Source: Actinacidiphila acididurans
GTDB lineage: Bacteria; Actinomycetota; Actinomycetes; Streptomycetales; Streptomycetaceae
Direction of reading: 5' to 3'
NCBI RefSeq assembly: GCF_016918855.1
Contig: NZ_JADKYB010000009.1
Coordinates: 1-64,000, forward strand
DNA: 64,000 nucleotides
Numbering within the stretch: the first letter of the stretch is position 1; each line of letters opens with the position of its first letter. A program made the position numbers and the translations under genes. The notes under the pieces are model-generated. The model saw nothing but the letters and a program-made list of their open reading frames with translations, was not told where the DNA came from and did not search any database. Below are positions 42,731 through 51,220 of this stretch, one piece after another.

Positions 42731-44314
42731 ATGACCGCCGATGTCGTCATCGCGGGAGGCGGCCCGAACGGGCTGATGCTCGCCTGCGAACTGAGCCTGG
42801 CCGGCGTCCGGCCGCTTGTCCTGGAACGCCTGCCGGAACCGAGCACCGAGCCCAAGGCCAATGGCCTGGTCGGGCAAGTGGTCCGCATGGTCGACCATCG
42901 CGGACTGTACGAACGCCTGGCCGGCACCCCGGGGCCGCCGCGCCCGAACTCCGCGTACTTCATGTTCGGCGCGATGCCGCTGGACCTGAGCCTGCTGCCG
43001 GACAGCCCGGTCCACAACCTGGCCGTACCGCAGCGCCGCATCGTCCAGGTACTGGAGGAACGCGCGGCCGAACTCGGTGTGGAGATCCGGCGCGGACACC
43101 AGGTCACCGGCCTGTCGCAGGACGAGGACGCCGTCACCGTAGAGGTGTCCACGGACGAGGGGGAGTACCGGCTGCGGGCCCGCTACGCCGTCGGCGCCGA
43201 CGGAGCGCACAGCGTCACCCGCAAGGTGTCCGGAATCGGCTTTCCCGGCGTCAGTTACGACCGGAGGACCATGCGGACGGCGCACGTCACGCTCCCCACG
43301 GACGCGGTGGACCCCGCCACCGGAGCGCTGATCGTGCCCGGATACGGCCCCGTCAAGCCGTTCCTGCCGCACCGCACCGAGCGCGGCGGATTCGCGTACG
43401 CCCCCCTGCCCGGCCACCCGCCGCTGATCAACACCACCGAATGGGACCAGCCGCCCACCGAAGAGGCCATGAGCCTGGACGAGTTGCGCGCCAGCGTACG
43501 CCGTGTCCTCGGCGCCGACCTGCCGCTCCACCCGCCCGCCGGCGAAGGCCCGCACGTGCTGCGCCGGTTGACCGGCGGCAACACACGCGTCGCCGAACGC
43601 TTCCGCGACCGCCGGGTGTTCCTGGTGGGCGACGCCGCCCACGTCTACTCCGCGGGCGGCGGCCCCGGCCTCAACCTCGGCCTCCAGGACGCCGTCAACC
43701 TCGGCTGGAAGCTCGCCGCCGAGATACGCGGCGGCGCCCCGGCCGGACTGCTCGACACCTACGAGACCGAGCGCCGGCAGGCCGCCCGCCGCATGGTCGT
43801 CAACGCCCAGGCCCAGGCCGCGCTGATGGCCCCCGGCACCGATATCACCGCGCTGCGCGAACTGTTCACCGAACTCCTCGCCCAGCAGCCCATCGTTCAG
43901 CACCTCGCCGACCTCACCGCGGGCACAGATGTCCGCTACGACATGGGCATCCCCGAACCCCACCCGGCCGTCGGCCGTTTCGCCCCCGAACTCACCCTGG
44001 AGACCGCCGAGGGCCGGACCCGCCTGGCCGAACTCGTCCGCAGCGCCCGCCCCCTCCTGCTCGACCTGACCGACGACGCCTCGGCCGCCGAGGCGCTGGC
44101 CACGCACCGCGACGACCTGACCGTCGTCACCGCGCGCCCCTCCGCCTCCGGCCCCACGGCCCTCCTGCTCCGCCCGGACTCCTATGTGGCCTGGGCATCC
44201 TCCTCCCGCACCCTGAACCCGGCCGAACAGAATGCCCTCCGGGCCGCCGCCGGACGGTGGTTCGGCCCACCGCGACGCGCCGCCGCGCCCGAACCCGCCA
44301 CGGCCCCGCAATGA
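42731..44314 (+). CDS. FAD-dependent aromatic monooxygenase (PHBH type, with thioredoxin-like C-domain)
   Basis: A 527-residue group A flavin monooxygenase. GGGPNGLMLACELSLAG (about residues 9-25) binds the FAD ADP part. The DG-type motif is VGADGAHSVTRKVSG near 165, and the second FAD motif is FLVGDAAHVYSAGGGPGLNL near 300. The C-terminal 130 residues match the thioredoxin-like domain of PheA/TfdB hydroxylases and Rox-type rifampicin monooxygenases. ATG 42731 is taken with GGAGGA 10 bases upstream; GTG 42725 would sit too close to it. Likely substrates are aromatic antibiotics or phenols, and control by the upstream TetR is inferred. Confidence 0.9.
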   Translation: MTADVVIAGGGPNGLMLACELSLAGVRPLVLERLPEPSTEPKANGLVGQVVRMVDHRGLYERLAGTPGPPRPNSAYFMFGAMPLDLSLLPDSPVHNLAVPQRRIVQVLEERAAELGVEIRRGHQVTGLSQDEDAVTVEVSTDEGEYRLRARYAVGADGAHSVTRKVSGIGFPGVSYDRRTMRTAHVTLPTDAVDPATGALIVPGYGPVKPFLPHRTERGGFAYAPLPGHPPLINTTEWDQPPTEEAMSLDELRASVRRVLGADLPLHPPAGEGPHVLRRLTGGNTRVAERFRDRRVFLVGDAAHVYSAGGGPGLNLGLQDAVNLGWKLAAEIRGGAPAGLLDTYETERRQAARRMVVNAQAQAALMAPGTDITALRELFTELLAQQPIVQHLADLTAGTDVRYDMGIPEPHPAVGRFAPELTLETAEGRTRLAELVRSARPLLLDLTDDASAAEALATHRDDLTVVTARPSASGPTALLLRPDSYVAWASSSRTLNPAEQNALRAAAGRWFGPPRRAAAPEPATAPQ

Positions 44315-44397
44315 TCCCGCCGTACGCCCCTGGTCCGGCGGCCGGCTTCCGACCGGTGCTAGCGTGCCCGCGCGGCCAGTGAATCGGAGGCTCATCG

Positions 44398-45282
44398 GTG
44401 GACGAGGTGATGTTCGAGCAGGACCTGGTGCGGGCGCTGCTGCGGGATCAGCATCCGGATCTCGCGGACCTCGAACTGCGGGACGTCGACGGAGGCTGGG
44501 ACAACCAGCAGTTTCGCCTCGGAGAGGACCTGGCCGTACGCCTGCCCCGCACCGAGCGGGCGCCGGCGCTGCTGCACACGGAACAGACCTGGCTGCCCGT
44601 GCTGGCCGAGCACCTTCCGCTGCCGACGCCCACTCCGGTACGCATCGGCAAACCCTCGAACCTGTTCCAGCACACCTGGACCATCGCGCGCTGGGTCGAG
44701 GGTTCACCGGCCGACCACGCGCCGATCACCCGCATCGAGGCGGTCGAGACCCTTGCCGGGTTCCTGCGGGCCCTGCACCACCAAGCCCCGCCTGACGCCC
44801 CGGCCAACCCTTCCCGCGGTATCCCCCTGGCCGGATTGCCGCAGGCCGACGGCTGGTTCGAGGTCATCGCCGACCACGCGGACGCCGACGCCGCGTGGGA
44901 AGTATGGGAAAAGGCCGTCGCGGCGCCCGCCTGGCCCGGCCCGCCGCTCTGGCTGCACGGCGACCTCCATCCGGCCAACGTCGTCGTCCAGGACGGGACG
45001 CTCGCCGGAGTGATCGACTTCGGCGAGATGTGCGCGGGCGATCCCGCCACCGACCTCTCCGCCGCCTGGATCCTGCTCCCCACCGGCGCGGCGACCCCCT
45101 TCTTCGACGCCTACGGCCACGCCGACGAAGCCACCCTCGCCCGCGCCCGCGGCTGGGCCGTCCTGCGCGCCCTGACCCTGATCGCCATCGGCCGCAACGG
45201 CCGACTCGGCCTGCCCGGCGGCAAACCGACCTGGGAACCGGCCGGCTACGCCACACTCGAACGGGCCCTGTCGCCGAACTGA
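44398..45282 (+). CDS. Aminoglycoside/macrolide phosphotransferase-family kinase
   Basis: A 294-residue APH-family kinase. The catalytic loop WLHGDLHPANVVV (Asp base, Asn metal ligand) is near residues 182-194 and the Mg2+ motif GVIDFGEMCAGDP near 202-214. The N-lobe shows DLAVRLPRTERA, where the ATP-lysine is replaced by arginine, as in several actinobacterial relatives. The family phosphorylates antibiotics or primary metabolites such as hydroxylated amines, and the substrate here is unknown. GTG 44398 is preceded by CGGAGG. It stands 83 bp after the monooxygenase gene in the same direction. Confidence 0.85.
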   Translation: MDEVMFEQDLVRALLRDQHPDLADLELRDVDGGWDNQQFRLGEDLAVRLPRTERAPALLHTEQTWLPVLAEHLPLPTPTPVRIGKPSNLFQHTWTIARWVEGSPADHAPITRIEAVETLAGFLRALHHQAPPDAPANPSRGIPLAGLPQADGWFEVIADHADADAAWEVWEKAVAAPAWPGPPLWLHGDLHPANVVVQDGTLAGVIDFGEMCAGDPATDLSAAWILLPTGAATPFFDAYGHADEATLARARGWAVLRALTLIAIGRNGRLGLPGGKPTWEPAGYATLERALSPN

Positions 45283-45317
45283 CCGCGCGGCGGCAACCGA
45301 CCGAAGTCAGCGCGGTC
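45281..45317. terminator. Weak hairpin between convergent genes
   Basis: GACCGCGC (45281-45288) pairs with GCGCGGTC (45310-45317) between the ends of the kinase and SDR genes. The long loop (21 bases) makes it weak. Confidence 0.35.
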
Positions 45318-45328
45318 CGAAGGACTCC

Positions 45329-46057
45329 TCAGGCCGCCGTCAGCGCCGCCAGGGCGCGGTCCATCGCGGCGTAGAACTCTTCCGGTGTCAGCGGCAGCCG
45401 GGACTTGATGTCCCGGCTCCACTGGTCGGCGAGGACCTCGGCGGAGCCCGCCTCGACACCGTCGAGCGCCGCGGCGGCCAGGTCCGACGGCGCGATCTTG
45501 TCCACGGGCCAGCCCGCGGCCATGTCGGTGTCGGCCAGACCGAGGTGCACCGCCGTCACGAGCGTGCCCTGCTCGGCGAGCTCCAGGCGGACGCCGTTGG
45601 TCATCGCCCAGGCGGCGGCCTTGGCCAGGTGGTAGGCGCCTGCGCCCTTGGCCCCGAACCACGACATGGCGGAGAGGACGTTGACGATCGCGCCCCCGCC
45701 GTTCCTGGCGAGCGCCGGCGCGAACTCCCGGATCATTCCGAGGTGGCCGAACATATTGGTCTCCATCTCGTGCCGCACCGCGTCCAGCGAACCGGTCACC
45801 AGGTCGGTTCCCGTCTGGATCCCCGCGTTGTTGACGAGCAGCGAGACGTCCGGGGCTGCCTCGGCGGCAGCCCTCACAGATGCGGGATCGGCGATGTCGA
45901 GGGGCAGCGCCACAACCCCGGGCAGGTCCACGGACTCCGGCCGGCGGGCCGTCGCGTACACCTTGCGGGCGCCCCGTTCGAGCAGGCACTGGGCGAAGGC
46001 GCGGCCCAGGCCACGGTTGGCTCCGGTGACAAGGGCAACTGAGTTGTTGATATCCAT
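45329..46057 (-). CDS. SDR oxidoreductase divergent from a MerR gene
   Basis: A 242-residue short-chain dehydrogenase with TGANRGLGRAFA (about residues 12-23), NNAGIQTGTDL, the serine in NVLSAMSWFG and YHLAKAAAW, equivalent to Y-x-x-x-K. ATG 46057 starts right before the Rossmann fold. It is transcribed away from the MerR gene at 46133, and the promoter gap contains a 14-bp palindrome with MerR-like promoter spacing. The substrate is unknown. Stress- or quinone-responsive induction by the MerR protein is the likely regulation. Confidence 0.9.
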   Translation of the reverse strand: MDINNSVALVTGANRGLGRAFAQCLLERGARKVYATARRPESVDLPGVVALPLDIADPASVRAAAEAAPDVSLLVNNAGIQTGTDLVTGSLDAVRHEMETNMFGHLGMIREFAPALARNGGGAIVNVLSAMSWFGAKGAGAYHLAKAAAWAMTNGVRLELAEQGTLVTAVHLGLADTDMAAGWPVDKIAPSDLAAAALDGVEAGSAEVLADQWSRDIKSRLPLTPEEFYAAMDRALAALTAA

Positions 46058-46075
46058 GTCCGGTACGCTAAAACC

Positions 46076-46089
46076 TGACGTTAACGTCA
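46076..46089. promoter_or_regulatory. MerR-type operator in the SDR/MerR gap
   Basis: TGACGTTAACGTCA is a perfect palindrome. On the minus strand it lies between TTGACG (46090-46085) and TACCGG, 19 bases further on, a stretched spacer typical of MerR-activated promoters. Confidence 0.65.
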
Positions 46090-46132
46090 AAGGCAAGTGC
46101 TGGTCGTCAGGACCGGAGTGAGAGGCATCACC

Positions 46133-46510
46133 ATGACCGTCACGGAGACCGCGGCCGACCGGCTCGTCCGCATCGGCGAGGTGGCGCGGGCCGCCGGTGT
46201 CTCGGCACGCGCCGTGCGCTACTACGAGCAGCAGGGGCTGCTCATCTCGGAGCGCAGTCCATCCGGCCAGCGCCTCTACCGGCAGGACGCCATCCCCCTG
46301 GTGCGCTTCTTCCAGCAGATGTTCGCCGCCGGCCTGACCAGCCGAAGGATCGCGGAACTCCTTCCGTGCTGGGACTCCGGGCACACCGACGCCGAGCAAC
46401 GAGCCATGCTGCGCGCCGAGCGCGACCGTATCCAGGCCAAGGTCGACGACCTGCAGGCCGCCCTGGACCGCCTCGACGAGGTCATCGCGATCACGGACAC
46501 GCACCCGTAG
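46133..46510 (+). CDS. MerR-family transcriptional regulator
   Basis: A 125-residue regulator: winged-helix N-terminus (VRIGEVARAAGVSARAVRYY, EQQGLLISERSPSGQRLY) followed by an antiparallel coiled-coil dimer helix ending in LDRLDEVIAI. The sequence CWDSGH near residue 90 is not a metal-site C-x7-9-C pair, so this is not an obvious metal sensor. It resembles small Streptomyces MerR proteins controlling adjacent oxidoreductases. ATG 46133 is preferred over an upstream frame start at 46097. It lies divergent from the SDR with a shared palindromic operator. Confidence 0.9.
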   Translation: MTVTETAADRLVRIGEVARAAGVSARAVRYYEQQGLLISERSPSGQRLYRQDAIPLVRFFQQMFAAGLTSRRIAELLPCWDSGHTDAEQRAMLRAERDRIQAKVDDLQAALDRLDEVIAITDTHP

Positions 46511-46585
46511 GAGAGGCCGGTCGGACGTCGTACCAGCGATCTGCGCACGCACCGGGTTCTCACCCGGTTGCAGTAGAAGATTCGC

Positions 46586-46940
46586 GTGCCCCGCATTGGG
46601 TTGGGCCGATCACGTGTCCGTCCCGATCGCGTAGGGGCGGACAAGGCGTACGCCTCCCACAAGAACCGCGCCTACCTGCGCCGCCGTGGGATCCGCTGCA
46701 CCATCCCGGACAAGGTCGATCAGGCACGCAACCGCCAGAAGCTCGCCTCCCGTGGCGGCCGGCCACCACGATTGGACGCGGTCGACCACCGCGAGCGCCA
46801 CGCAGGTCGAGTGCGGGATCAACCGCCTCAAGCGCCACCGGGCCGTGGCCACCCGCTACGACAAGCTCGCGGTCCGCCATGAGGCGACCGTCCTCGTCGC
46901 GGCCCTCAACGAGTGGCTGGGATCAGCATGCGTCACTAGA
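46586..46940 (+). mobile_element. IS5-family transposase remnant (C-terminal part)
   Basis: VGADKAYASHKNRAYLRRRG and IRCTIPDKVDQARNRQKLAS are conserved in IS5-type DDE transposases. After DHRERHA the frame shifts by one base (an extra G near 46804) and continues VECGINRLKRHRAVATRYDK, LAVRHEATVLVAALNEWL, the catalytic-glutamate end of the protein. The N-terminal half and both IS ends are absent. Its right border abuts the stop of the hypothetical gene at 46936. Confidence 0.85.
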
Positions 46941-47295
46941 GCTCGTAGTCCTGGGCCAGTTCCTCCCAGTGAATGCCGCGAAGTGCAAGATCGGCGTCCT
47001 CGCCCGCTGGTACCACCGGTGTCGGCTGGAACCAGGCGACAGTGAGGGCAGAACCATCCATTGCCGGGTCGAGCGCCGCGGAGTGGAAGACACCGACGCA
47101 AGCCACGGAAGGCAGCACCTCAACGGGACCGAAGGCGCCGGCCGTCTCCTCCGGGTACTCACGGGAGGGCGGAACGAGATGGACCGGCCTGGTGGAAAAC
47201 GCATGCTCGGCCTGCCGCTGGAGCGAACTGACCTTCCAGTCGTTGATGCGCTTGCACGGGTAACCCTCCAGCATCCCCCCGCAGGTCGAGGACAT
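46936..47295 (-). CDS. Conserved hypothetical protein
   Basis: A 119-residue soluble protein with balanced composition and no hydrophobic segment: MSSTCGGMLEGYPCKRINDW, SREYPEETAGAFGPVEVLPS and a C-terminal GIHWEELAQDYEL. Its GC is lower than that of the neighbours. The wording looks like a conserved Streptomyces family, but I cannot name it. It ends exactly where the IS5 remnant begins, so its native 3' context may be lost. ATG 47295 has no strong ribosome site. Confidence 0.6.
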   Translation of the reverse strand: MSSTCGGMLEGYPCKRINDWKVSSLQRQAEHAFSTRPVHLVPPSREYPEETAGAFGPVEVLPSVACVGVFHSAALDPAMDGSALTVAWFQPTPVVPAGEDADLALRGIHWEELAQDYEL

Positions 47296-47395
47296 CCGTA
47301 GCTCGGTGAGCGCGATGGAACGACCGGACTAGAGGAGTATGCGACTGAGTGGCATGCCCACACCCTATGCACAAGATTCACTTCCGATACACGAC

Positions 47396-48619
47396 CTAGG
47401 ACTGCTGAGCGACCGGCACGCGAATCGCCGGAAGCGTCAGCACAACGGTGGCCGCGGTGAGTTGCCACAGCGCCCCGAAGCCCAGCACTCCGGAGGCGCC
47501 GAGGAGTACGGACAGCGGCCCGGCGGCGGCCAGGCCGAGCGGGCCGAGGGCGAACGCTCCGAAGGCGCCGTAGGCGCTGACCCGGGCGCGTGCGTCGGGT
47601 GGGACGTGTGCCTGCGTGGCAGTCGTGTAGAGGGTGCCGCAGATCGCCGATCCGACACCCGCGGCCAGGGCGGCGGCGCAGACCCACGCCAGCGGCCGGC
47701 CGGTGGCCAGGGCGGCCGAGGGCAATGACCAGCCGAACGTGGCCGCGGTCGCCACGAACACCGGCCGGCGCGGCCTGCGTCCCAGCATGACGACGCCCCC
47801 GGCCACCGCGCCGGCCCCGTACAGAGCCATCACCACGCCCCAGGAGGCCGCACCGCCGAAGCGACGACCGGCGACGACGGGGCCGAGCACCAGGAACGGC
47901 GCCCAGACGAAGAGATTGAACAGGCCGACGTGCACGGAGGTGACCCACAGCCAGGTCCGGGACCGGAATTCCGCCCAGCCCTCCCGGAGATCGACGACGA
48001 AGGAGGAGGGGGAGCGGCCGCTCGGTGGCTCAGCCGCGGCGGTCAGCGCGAGCAGCGCGAGGACGCTGACCGCATAGCTGAGGGCGTCCAGCGCGAGTAC
48101 CGGGGACGCGCCGATGGTGGCTGTCAGAAAGCCGGCGAGCACCGGCCCCGCTATGGTCGCCGCCGAACGGGCCACGCCGAGCAGGGCGTTGGCGTCGCCG
48201 AGCGAGTCGCCGCGGACGATGCGCGGGACGAGCGCGTCCAGCGCGGGTGTGAACAGGGCCTCCGCCGCGCCCCAGACGGCGACCAGCGCGACAAGTGCCC
48301 ACAACTGTGGTGCCCCGCCGAGGAGATCGAGGGCAAGCCCGGCCTGGGTGAGGCAGCGTACGGAGTCGGCCGCCAGCATGACCCGACGGCTGCCGAGCCG
48401 GTCGCTGACCACTCCGCCGGCGAGCAGCACCAGGACGAGCGGCAGGATCCGGGCCGCGAGGACACAGCCAAGTTCGGTGCCCCCGCCACCGGTGTCCAGA
48501 ACGGCGAACGTCACGGCGAGCGAGGCCATCGACGATCCGAGCAGCGAGGTGGCGTAGCCGGTGAAGAAGCGGCGGAAGTCGCGTGCACGCAGCAGCGACA
48601 GACGCGGGTCCAGTGACAT
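47396..48619 (-). CDS. MFS transporter
   Basis: A 407-residue, 12-helix major facilitator. It starts with the FRRFFTGYATSLLGSSMASL typical of the MFS_3/EntS-like class; motif A is GGVVSDRLGSRRVMLAAD near residue 68; and the central loop PPDARARVSAYGAF resembles that class. Likely roles are drug or siderophore export. Upstream is TGACTAGAGTCA (48681-48692), a candidate operator. ATG 48619 is well placed. It lies divergent from the truncated integrase-like gene. Confidence 0.88.
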   Translation of the reverse strand: MSLDPRLSLLRARDFRRFFTGYATSLLGSSMASLAVTFAVLDTGGGGTELGCVLAARILPLVLVLLAGGVVSDRLGSRRVMLAADSVRCLTQAGLALDLLGGAPQLWALVALVAVWGAAEALFTPALDALVPRIVRGDSLGDANALLGVARSAATIAGPVLAGFLTATIGASPVLALDALSYAVSVLALLALTAAAEPPSGRSPSSFVVDLREGWAEFRSRTWLWVTSVHVGLFNLFVWAPFLVLGPVVAGRRFGGAASWGVVMALYGAGAVAGGVVMLGRRPRRPVFVATAATFGWSLPSAALATGRPLAWVCAAALAAGVGSAICGTLYTTATQAHVPPDARARVSAYGAFGAFALGPLGLAAAGPLSVLLGASGVLGFGALWQLTAATVVLTLPAIRVPVAQQS

Positions 48620-48680
48620 GAGCGCAGCGTGCGGGGCGCGAGCAGCGGCTCGCCAGACCTGCGCGAAATAAAGCTGAGCT

Positions 48681-48692
48681 GACTAGAGTCAA
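48681..48692. promoter_or_regulatory. Palindrome upstream of the MFS gene
   Basis: TGACTAGAGTCA has perfect 5-bp arms and is followed by a second dyad AGTC-AACTTA-GACT. It lies about 60 bases upstream of the MFS start, in the AT-richest part of the gap. Confidence 0.4.
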
Positions 48693-48768
48693 CTTAGACT
48701 GGTCACGACCGGACGGTGGGAGTGATTTACTGCGGTTGGATTTTCAGAACGGTGGGAGGGATGACGCA

Positions 48769-49530
48769 GTGACCCGTCCGGTCGAGTACGCCGTCGCCGT
48801 TGACCGATACCTGACCGCCGCCGGCCTGGCCGAAGGCTCGCGCCGGATCTACCGGGTCGCACTCACCACATGGGCCTGGGCGTTGGTCGACCGTCGGCCG
48901 CCGCTGGGTCACGAGCGCCGCAACGCCGCCCCACCGGTCGCGCCGCTCGCGCTGCTCGACGCCCCGGACGCCGGGGCCCGCCTGCGGGACGCGTTCGCCG
49001 TACGATCCCAAGCCGTCGGTCCGCGTACCGCCAATCGCGAACTGTCCGCCCTGGTCGGCGCGGTGAGGTGGTGGCGGGCGCAAGGCTGGCTGGCGAGCGA
49101 TCCCACGTACGGGCTGCGGCCCCTGCCGGTGACGAAGCCCGCGGCCTCGGCGTCACCGCTGGGCGCCGAACAGGTCCGTGCCGTCCTGGAGTTGGCGGCC
49201 CCGCTGCGCGAGCAGGCGCTCTGGCATCTCCTGCACGAGAGCGGTGCGGCGATCGAGCGCGTTCTCGCCCTCGATGTCGACGACCTCGATCTTCCGCGTC
49301 GCCGTACCCGTGCGCGCAGGGACCCGGCACTGCGCTGGGCCCAGGGCTCGGCCCGCCTGCTGCCACTGCTGACCCTCGGCCGTATCGACGGCCCGTTGTT
49401 CGCGACGAGTCGCGGCCGGCTGTCGTACCGGCGCGCAGCGGAGACCTTCACCGCCGCCACCCGCCCGCTCGATCCCGCCGGACGCGGTTGGACGCTACGC
49501 CAGTTGCACACGGGGGCGGGTCTGCGGTGA
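48769..49530 (+). CDS. Integrase-like protein, C-terminally truncated
   Basis: A 253-residue protein resembling actinobacterial tyrosine recombinases. The SAM-like core-binding domain is present (YLTAAGLAEGSRRIYRVALT to VGPRTANRELSALVGAVRWW), followed by the start of the catalytic domain with a degenerate Arg I region (LLHESGAAIERVLALDVDDL). It stops at RGWTLRQLHTGAGLR, where relatives continue with the LRHS...H-x-x-R...Y part, so the His, Arg II and Tyr residues are missing. It cannot recombine DNA by itself. GTG 48769 has GGGAGG upstream. A perfect 17-bp terminator hairpin follows the stop. Confidence 0.7.
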   Translation: MTRPVEYAVAVDRYLTAAGLAEGSRRIYRVALTTWAWALVDRRPPLGHERRNAAPPVAPLALLDAPDAGARLRDAFAVRSQAVGPRTANRELSALVGAVRWWRAQGWLASDPTYGLRPLPVTKPAASASPLGAEQVRAVLELAAPLREQALWHLLHESGAAIERVLALDVDDLDLPRRRTRARRDPALRWAQGSARLLPLLTLGRIDGPLFATSRGRLSYRRAAETFTAATRPLDPAGRGWTLRQLHTGAGLR

Positions 49531-49535
49531 AACCT

Positions 49536-49576
49536 CTCGGTGTGCCGGGGCCGGCCGAGGGCCCCGGCACACCGAG
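49536..49576. terminator. Perfect 17-bp hairpin between convergent genes
   Basis: Arms 49536-49552 and 49560-49576 are fully complementary with a 7-base loop and are followed by CTTT. It serves the integrase-like gene (stop 49530) and the NHL-type gene (stop 49580). Confidence 0.85.
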
Positions 49577-49579
49577 CTT

Positions 49580-50722
49580 TCAGGGACGGCTCAGCAGGTT
49601 GAGCGTGTTCGTCGCGTCGTCCACGAAGTAGACGCCGTCGGGGCGCTCGGCCACCGCGAGCCCGAACAGGGCGCCCGCGCCGGGCGGAGTGCCGCTCGTG
49701 TCCAGGGTGCGTACGGCCACCTGGGCGCCCTTGGGCGTGGTCTCCACGATGTTGCCGTCACCGCCATTGACGGTCAGGATGTTGCCGTTCGGGGCGATCG
49801 CCAGCCCCAGCGGGCCGTTGAGGTTCTGGTCGCTGGTCACCTCGGTGCCGGTGCCGGCACTGGTGTGCCGGTCGAGCGCGTCCGGGATGGCGGTGATCCG
49901 GTTGTCGACGGTGTCCGCCACGTACAGCGTGCTGCCGCGCAGGCCGACGCCCGTCGGACCGACGACGAGGGCGGCCGGGTCGGTTCTCTCCGCGAAGCCC
50001 GAACCGATCTCGGTCGTCGCGACCCGGGTGGGCGGGCGTTTGCCGTTGCTCTTCAGGGTGATCCGCAGGACGGTGCCCTGGCGCACGATGTCGCCGCCAC
50101 CGGCGACCGTGCCGTTGAGCACGTTGGTGACGAACAGGTCGGTGCGGTCGTCGTGGGTCGTCGCCGTCATGTCCCAGGGACCATTGATGCCGTCGCCGCT
50201 CAGCGTCTCCCGTACCCTGCCGCGGTTGTCCAGTACGAGCAGGCACCCGGCCTGCGCCGTGGCGGACGTGCCGTCCGCGGTGGGCAGGCTGCCCACGACC
50301 ACCCAGCCGCCCGGCAGGATGGACAGCGCCGTGGTCAGCCCGACGCCGCCCGGGCACGGCCCCGGCAGCTTCTTCGGGTCGATTTCGGCGAACAGGCTCG
50401 TCTTCCCCTTGGGGCTGACCTGGACCAGCGTGGTGCCGGTGCCCTGCTCGTTGGCGGCGTTGTTGAAGTTGCTGACCAGCACGTTGCCCCGGGTCAGACG
50501 GCCGGCGCTGTCCTTGACCAGGGCCGTGCCGTACGGGTTCTGGTCGCCGTTGGCGGGGACCGTCGACGCCACCGTCGACACGGTGTGCAGCGGCCCGAGG
50601 AAGGGTCTGCCGCTGCCGTCGCCACCGGCCGGCGCGGCGGCCGCGACCTGGCCCGCGGCCATCAGCGCCGTCGCCGCGGTGACCGCCACCGCCGCGAGAC
50701 GCGAACCGAGATGAAGCCTCAT
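49580..50722 (-). CDS. Secreted NHL-repeat / beta-propeller protein
   Basis: A 380-residue exported protein. The signal peptide is MRLHLGSRLAAVAVTAATAL followed by MAAGQVAAAAP (AAA-A site near residue 30). The mature part has propeller-like repeats: GNVLVSNFNN, DLFVTNVLNG, VGLRGSTLYVADTVDNRITA, LGLAIAPNGNILTVNGGDGN and GLAVAERPDGVYFVDDATNT. These resemble NHL/SMP-30-type blades. It may bind or act on an extracellular ligand, but no catalytic residues are evident. ATG 50722 has GGAGG nine bases upstream. A TGACA-GAGAGT-TGTCA dyad lies at 50780-50795. Confidence 0.82.
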   Translation of the reverse strand: MRLHLGSRLAAVAVTAATALMAAGQVAAAAPAGGDGSGRPFLGPLHTVSTVASTVPANGDQNPYGTALVKDSAGRLTRGNVLVSNFNNAANEQGTGTTLVQVSPKGKTSLFAEIDPKKLPGPCPGGVGLTTALSILPGGWVVVGSLPTADGTSATAQAGCLLVLDNRGRVRETLSGDGINGPWDMTATTHDDRTDLFVTNVLNGTVAGGGDIVRQGTVLRITLKSNGKRPPTRVATTEIGSGFAERTDPAALVVGPTGVGLRGSTLYVADTVDNRITAIPDALDRHTSAGTGTEVTSDQNLNGPLGLAIAPNGNILTVNGGDGNIVETTPKGAQVAVRTLDTSGTPPGAGALFGLAVAERPDGVYFVDDATNTLNLLSRP

Positions 50723-50779
50723 GAGTGTCGTACCTCCTCGGCGCCGCCCGACCGGTTTCGCGGCCTCGTCGACGCCTGT

Positions 50780-50795
50780 TGACAGAGAGTTGTCA
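50780..50795. promoter_or_regulatory. Dyad upstream of the secreted propeller gene
   Basis: TGACA (50780-50784) and TGTCA (50791-50795) are separated by 6 bases, about 58 bases upstream of the start at 50722. It is a candidate repressor site. Confidence 0.4.
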
Positions 50796-51220
50796 CTCAT
50801 TGCCTAACGTAATGTCCTGCCGGTCGCCTGGCGGGCGGTCCGGATGCGGGATGCGGTTCGCCGCGTTGCCTCAGCGCGCCGGCTTTTCCTGTGTGCGCTC
50901 ACCCGAATGGGTTGCGGACGGAGGGCCCGGGGCGGGCCGGGCTGGGCCGGCGTGTTCGGCTGGGCGCGGTGCATCTCTGTGGGCCGACCGTGTGCCGACC
51001 GGCGGCTGAGACCTTCGTACGCCCTCGTGCGGGTGTCCTGACGGTTGATCAACTCCCTTGACAGTCCAGCCCTTTGCTGGTGGTGACTCTGGTTGTGGGG
51101 TGTTTGATGGAACGCGTACACTCCCGAGTGTTCGCAGTGTTCGCTTTGGATTGAACAGTGCGTGTGGTGGAACGGTGTCGGCTGCCTGGGGCGGCCCTGT
51201 CGGGAAAGCGGTTGGTGACC
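50796..51220. other. Intergenic region upstream of the DHA2 exporter
   Basis: No supported gene. The right half is comparatively AT-rich and holds a dyad plus direct repeats (AGTGTTCGC twice at 51127-51144) likely to be regulatory for the exporter. Confidence 0.45.
51118..51131. promoter_or_regulatory. Dyad ACACTC-CC-GAGTGT upstream of the DHA2 exporter
   Basis: A perfect 6+6 inverted repeat overlapping a direct repeat of AGTGTTCGC, about 90 bases upstream of the ATG at 51221. The ArsR gene upstream region contains a related TACACTGTTCGGGAG, so the ArsR protein is a candidate binder (weak inference). Confidence 0.4.

Noticed and set aside
51158..51220. Upstream extension of the DHA2 exporter start
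   Set aside because: The extra 21 residues (VVERCRLPGAALSG) have no conservation and overlap the promoter region; ATG 51221 is better.
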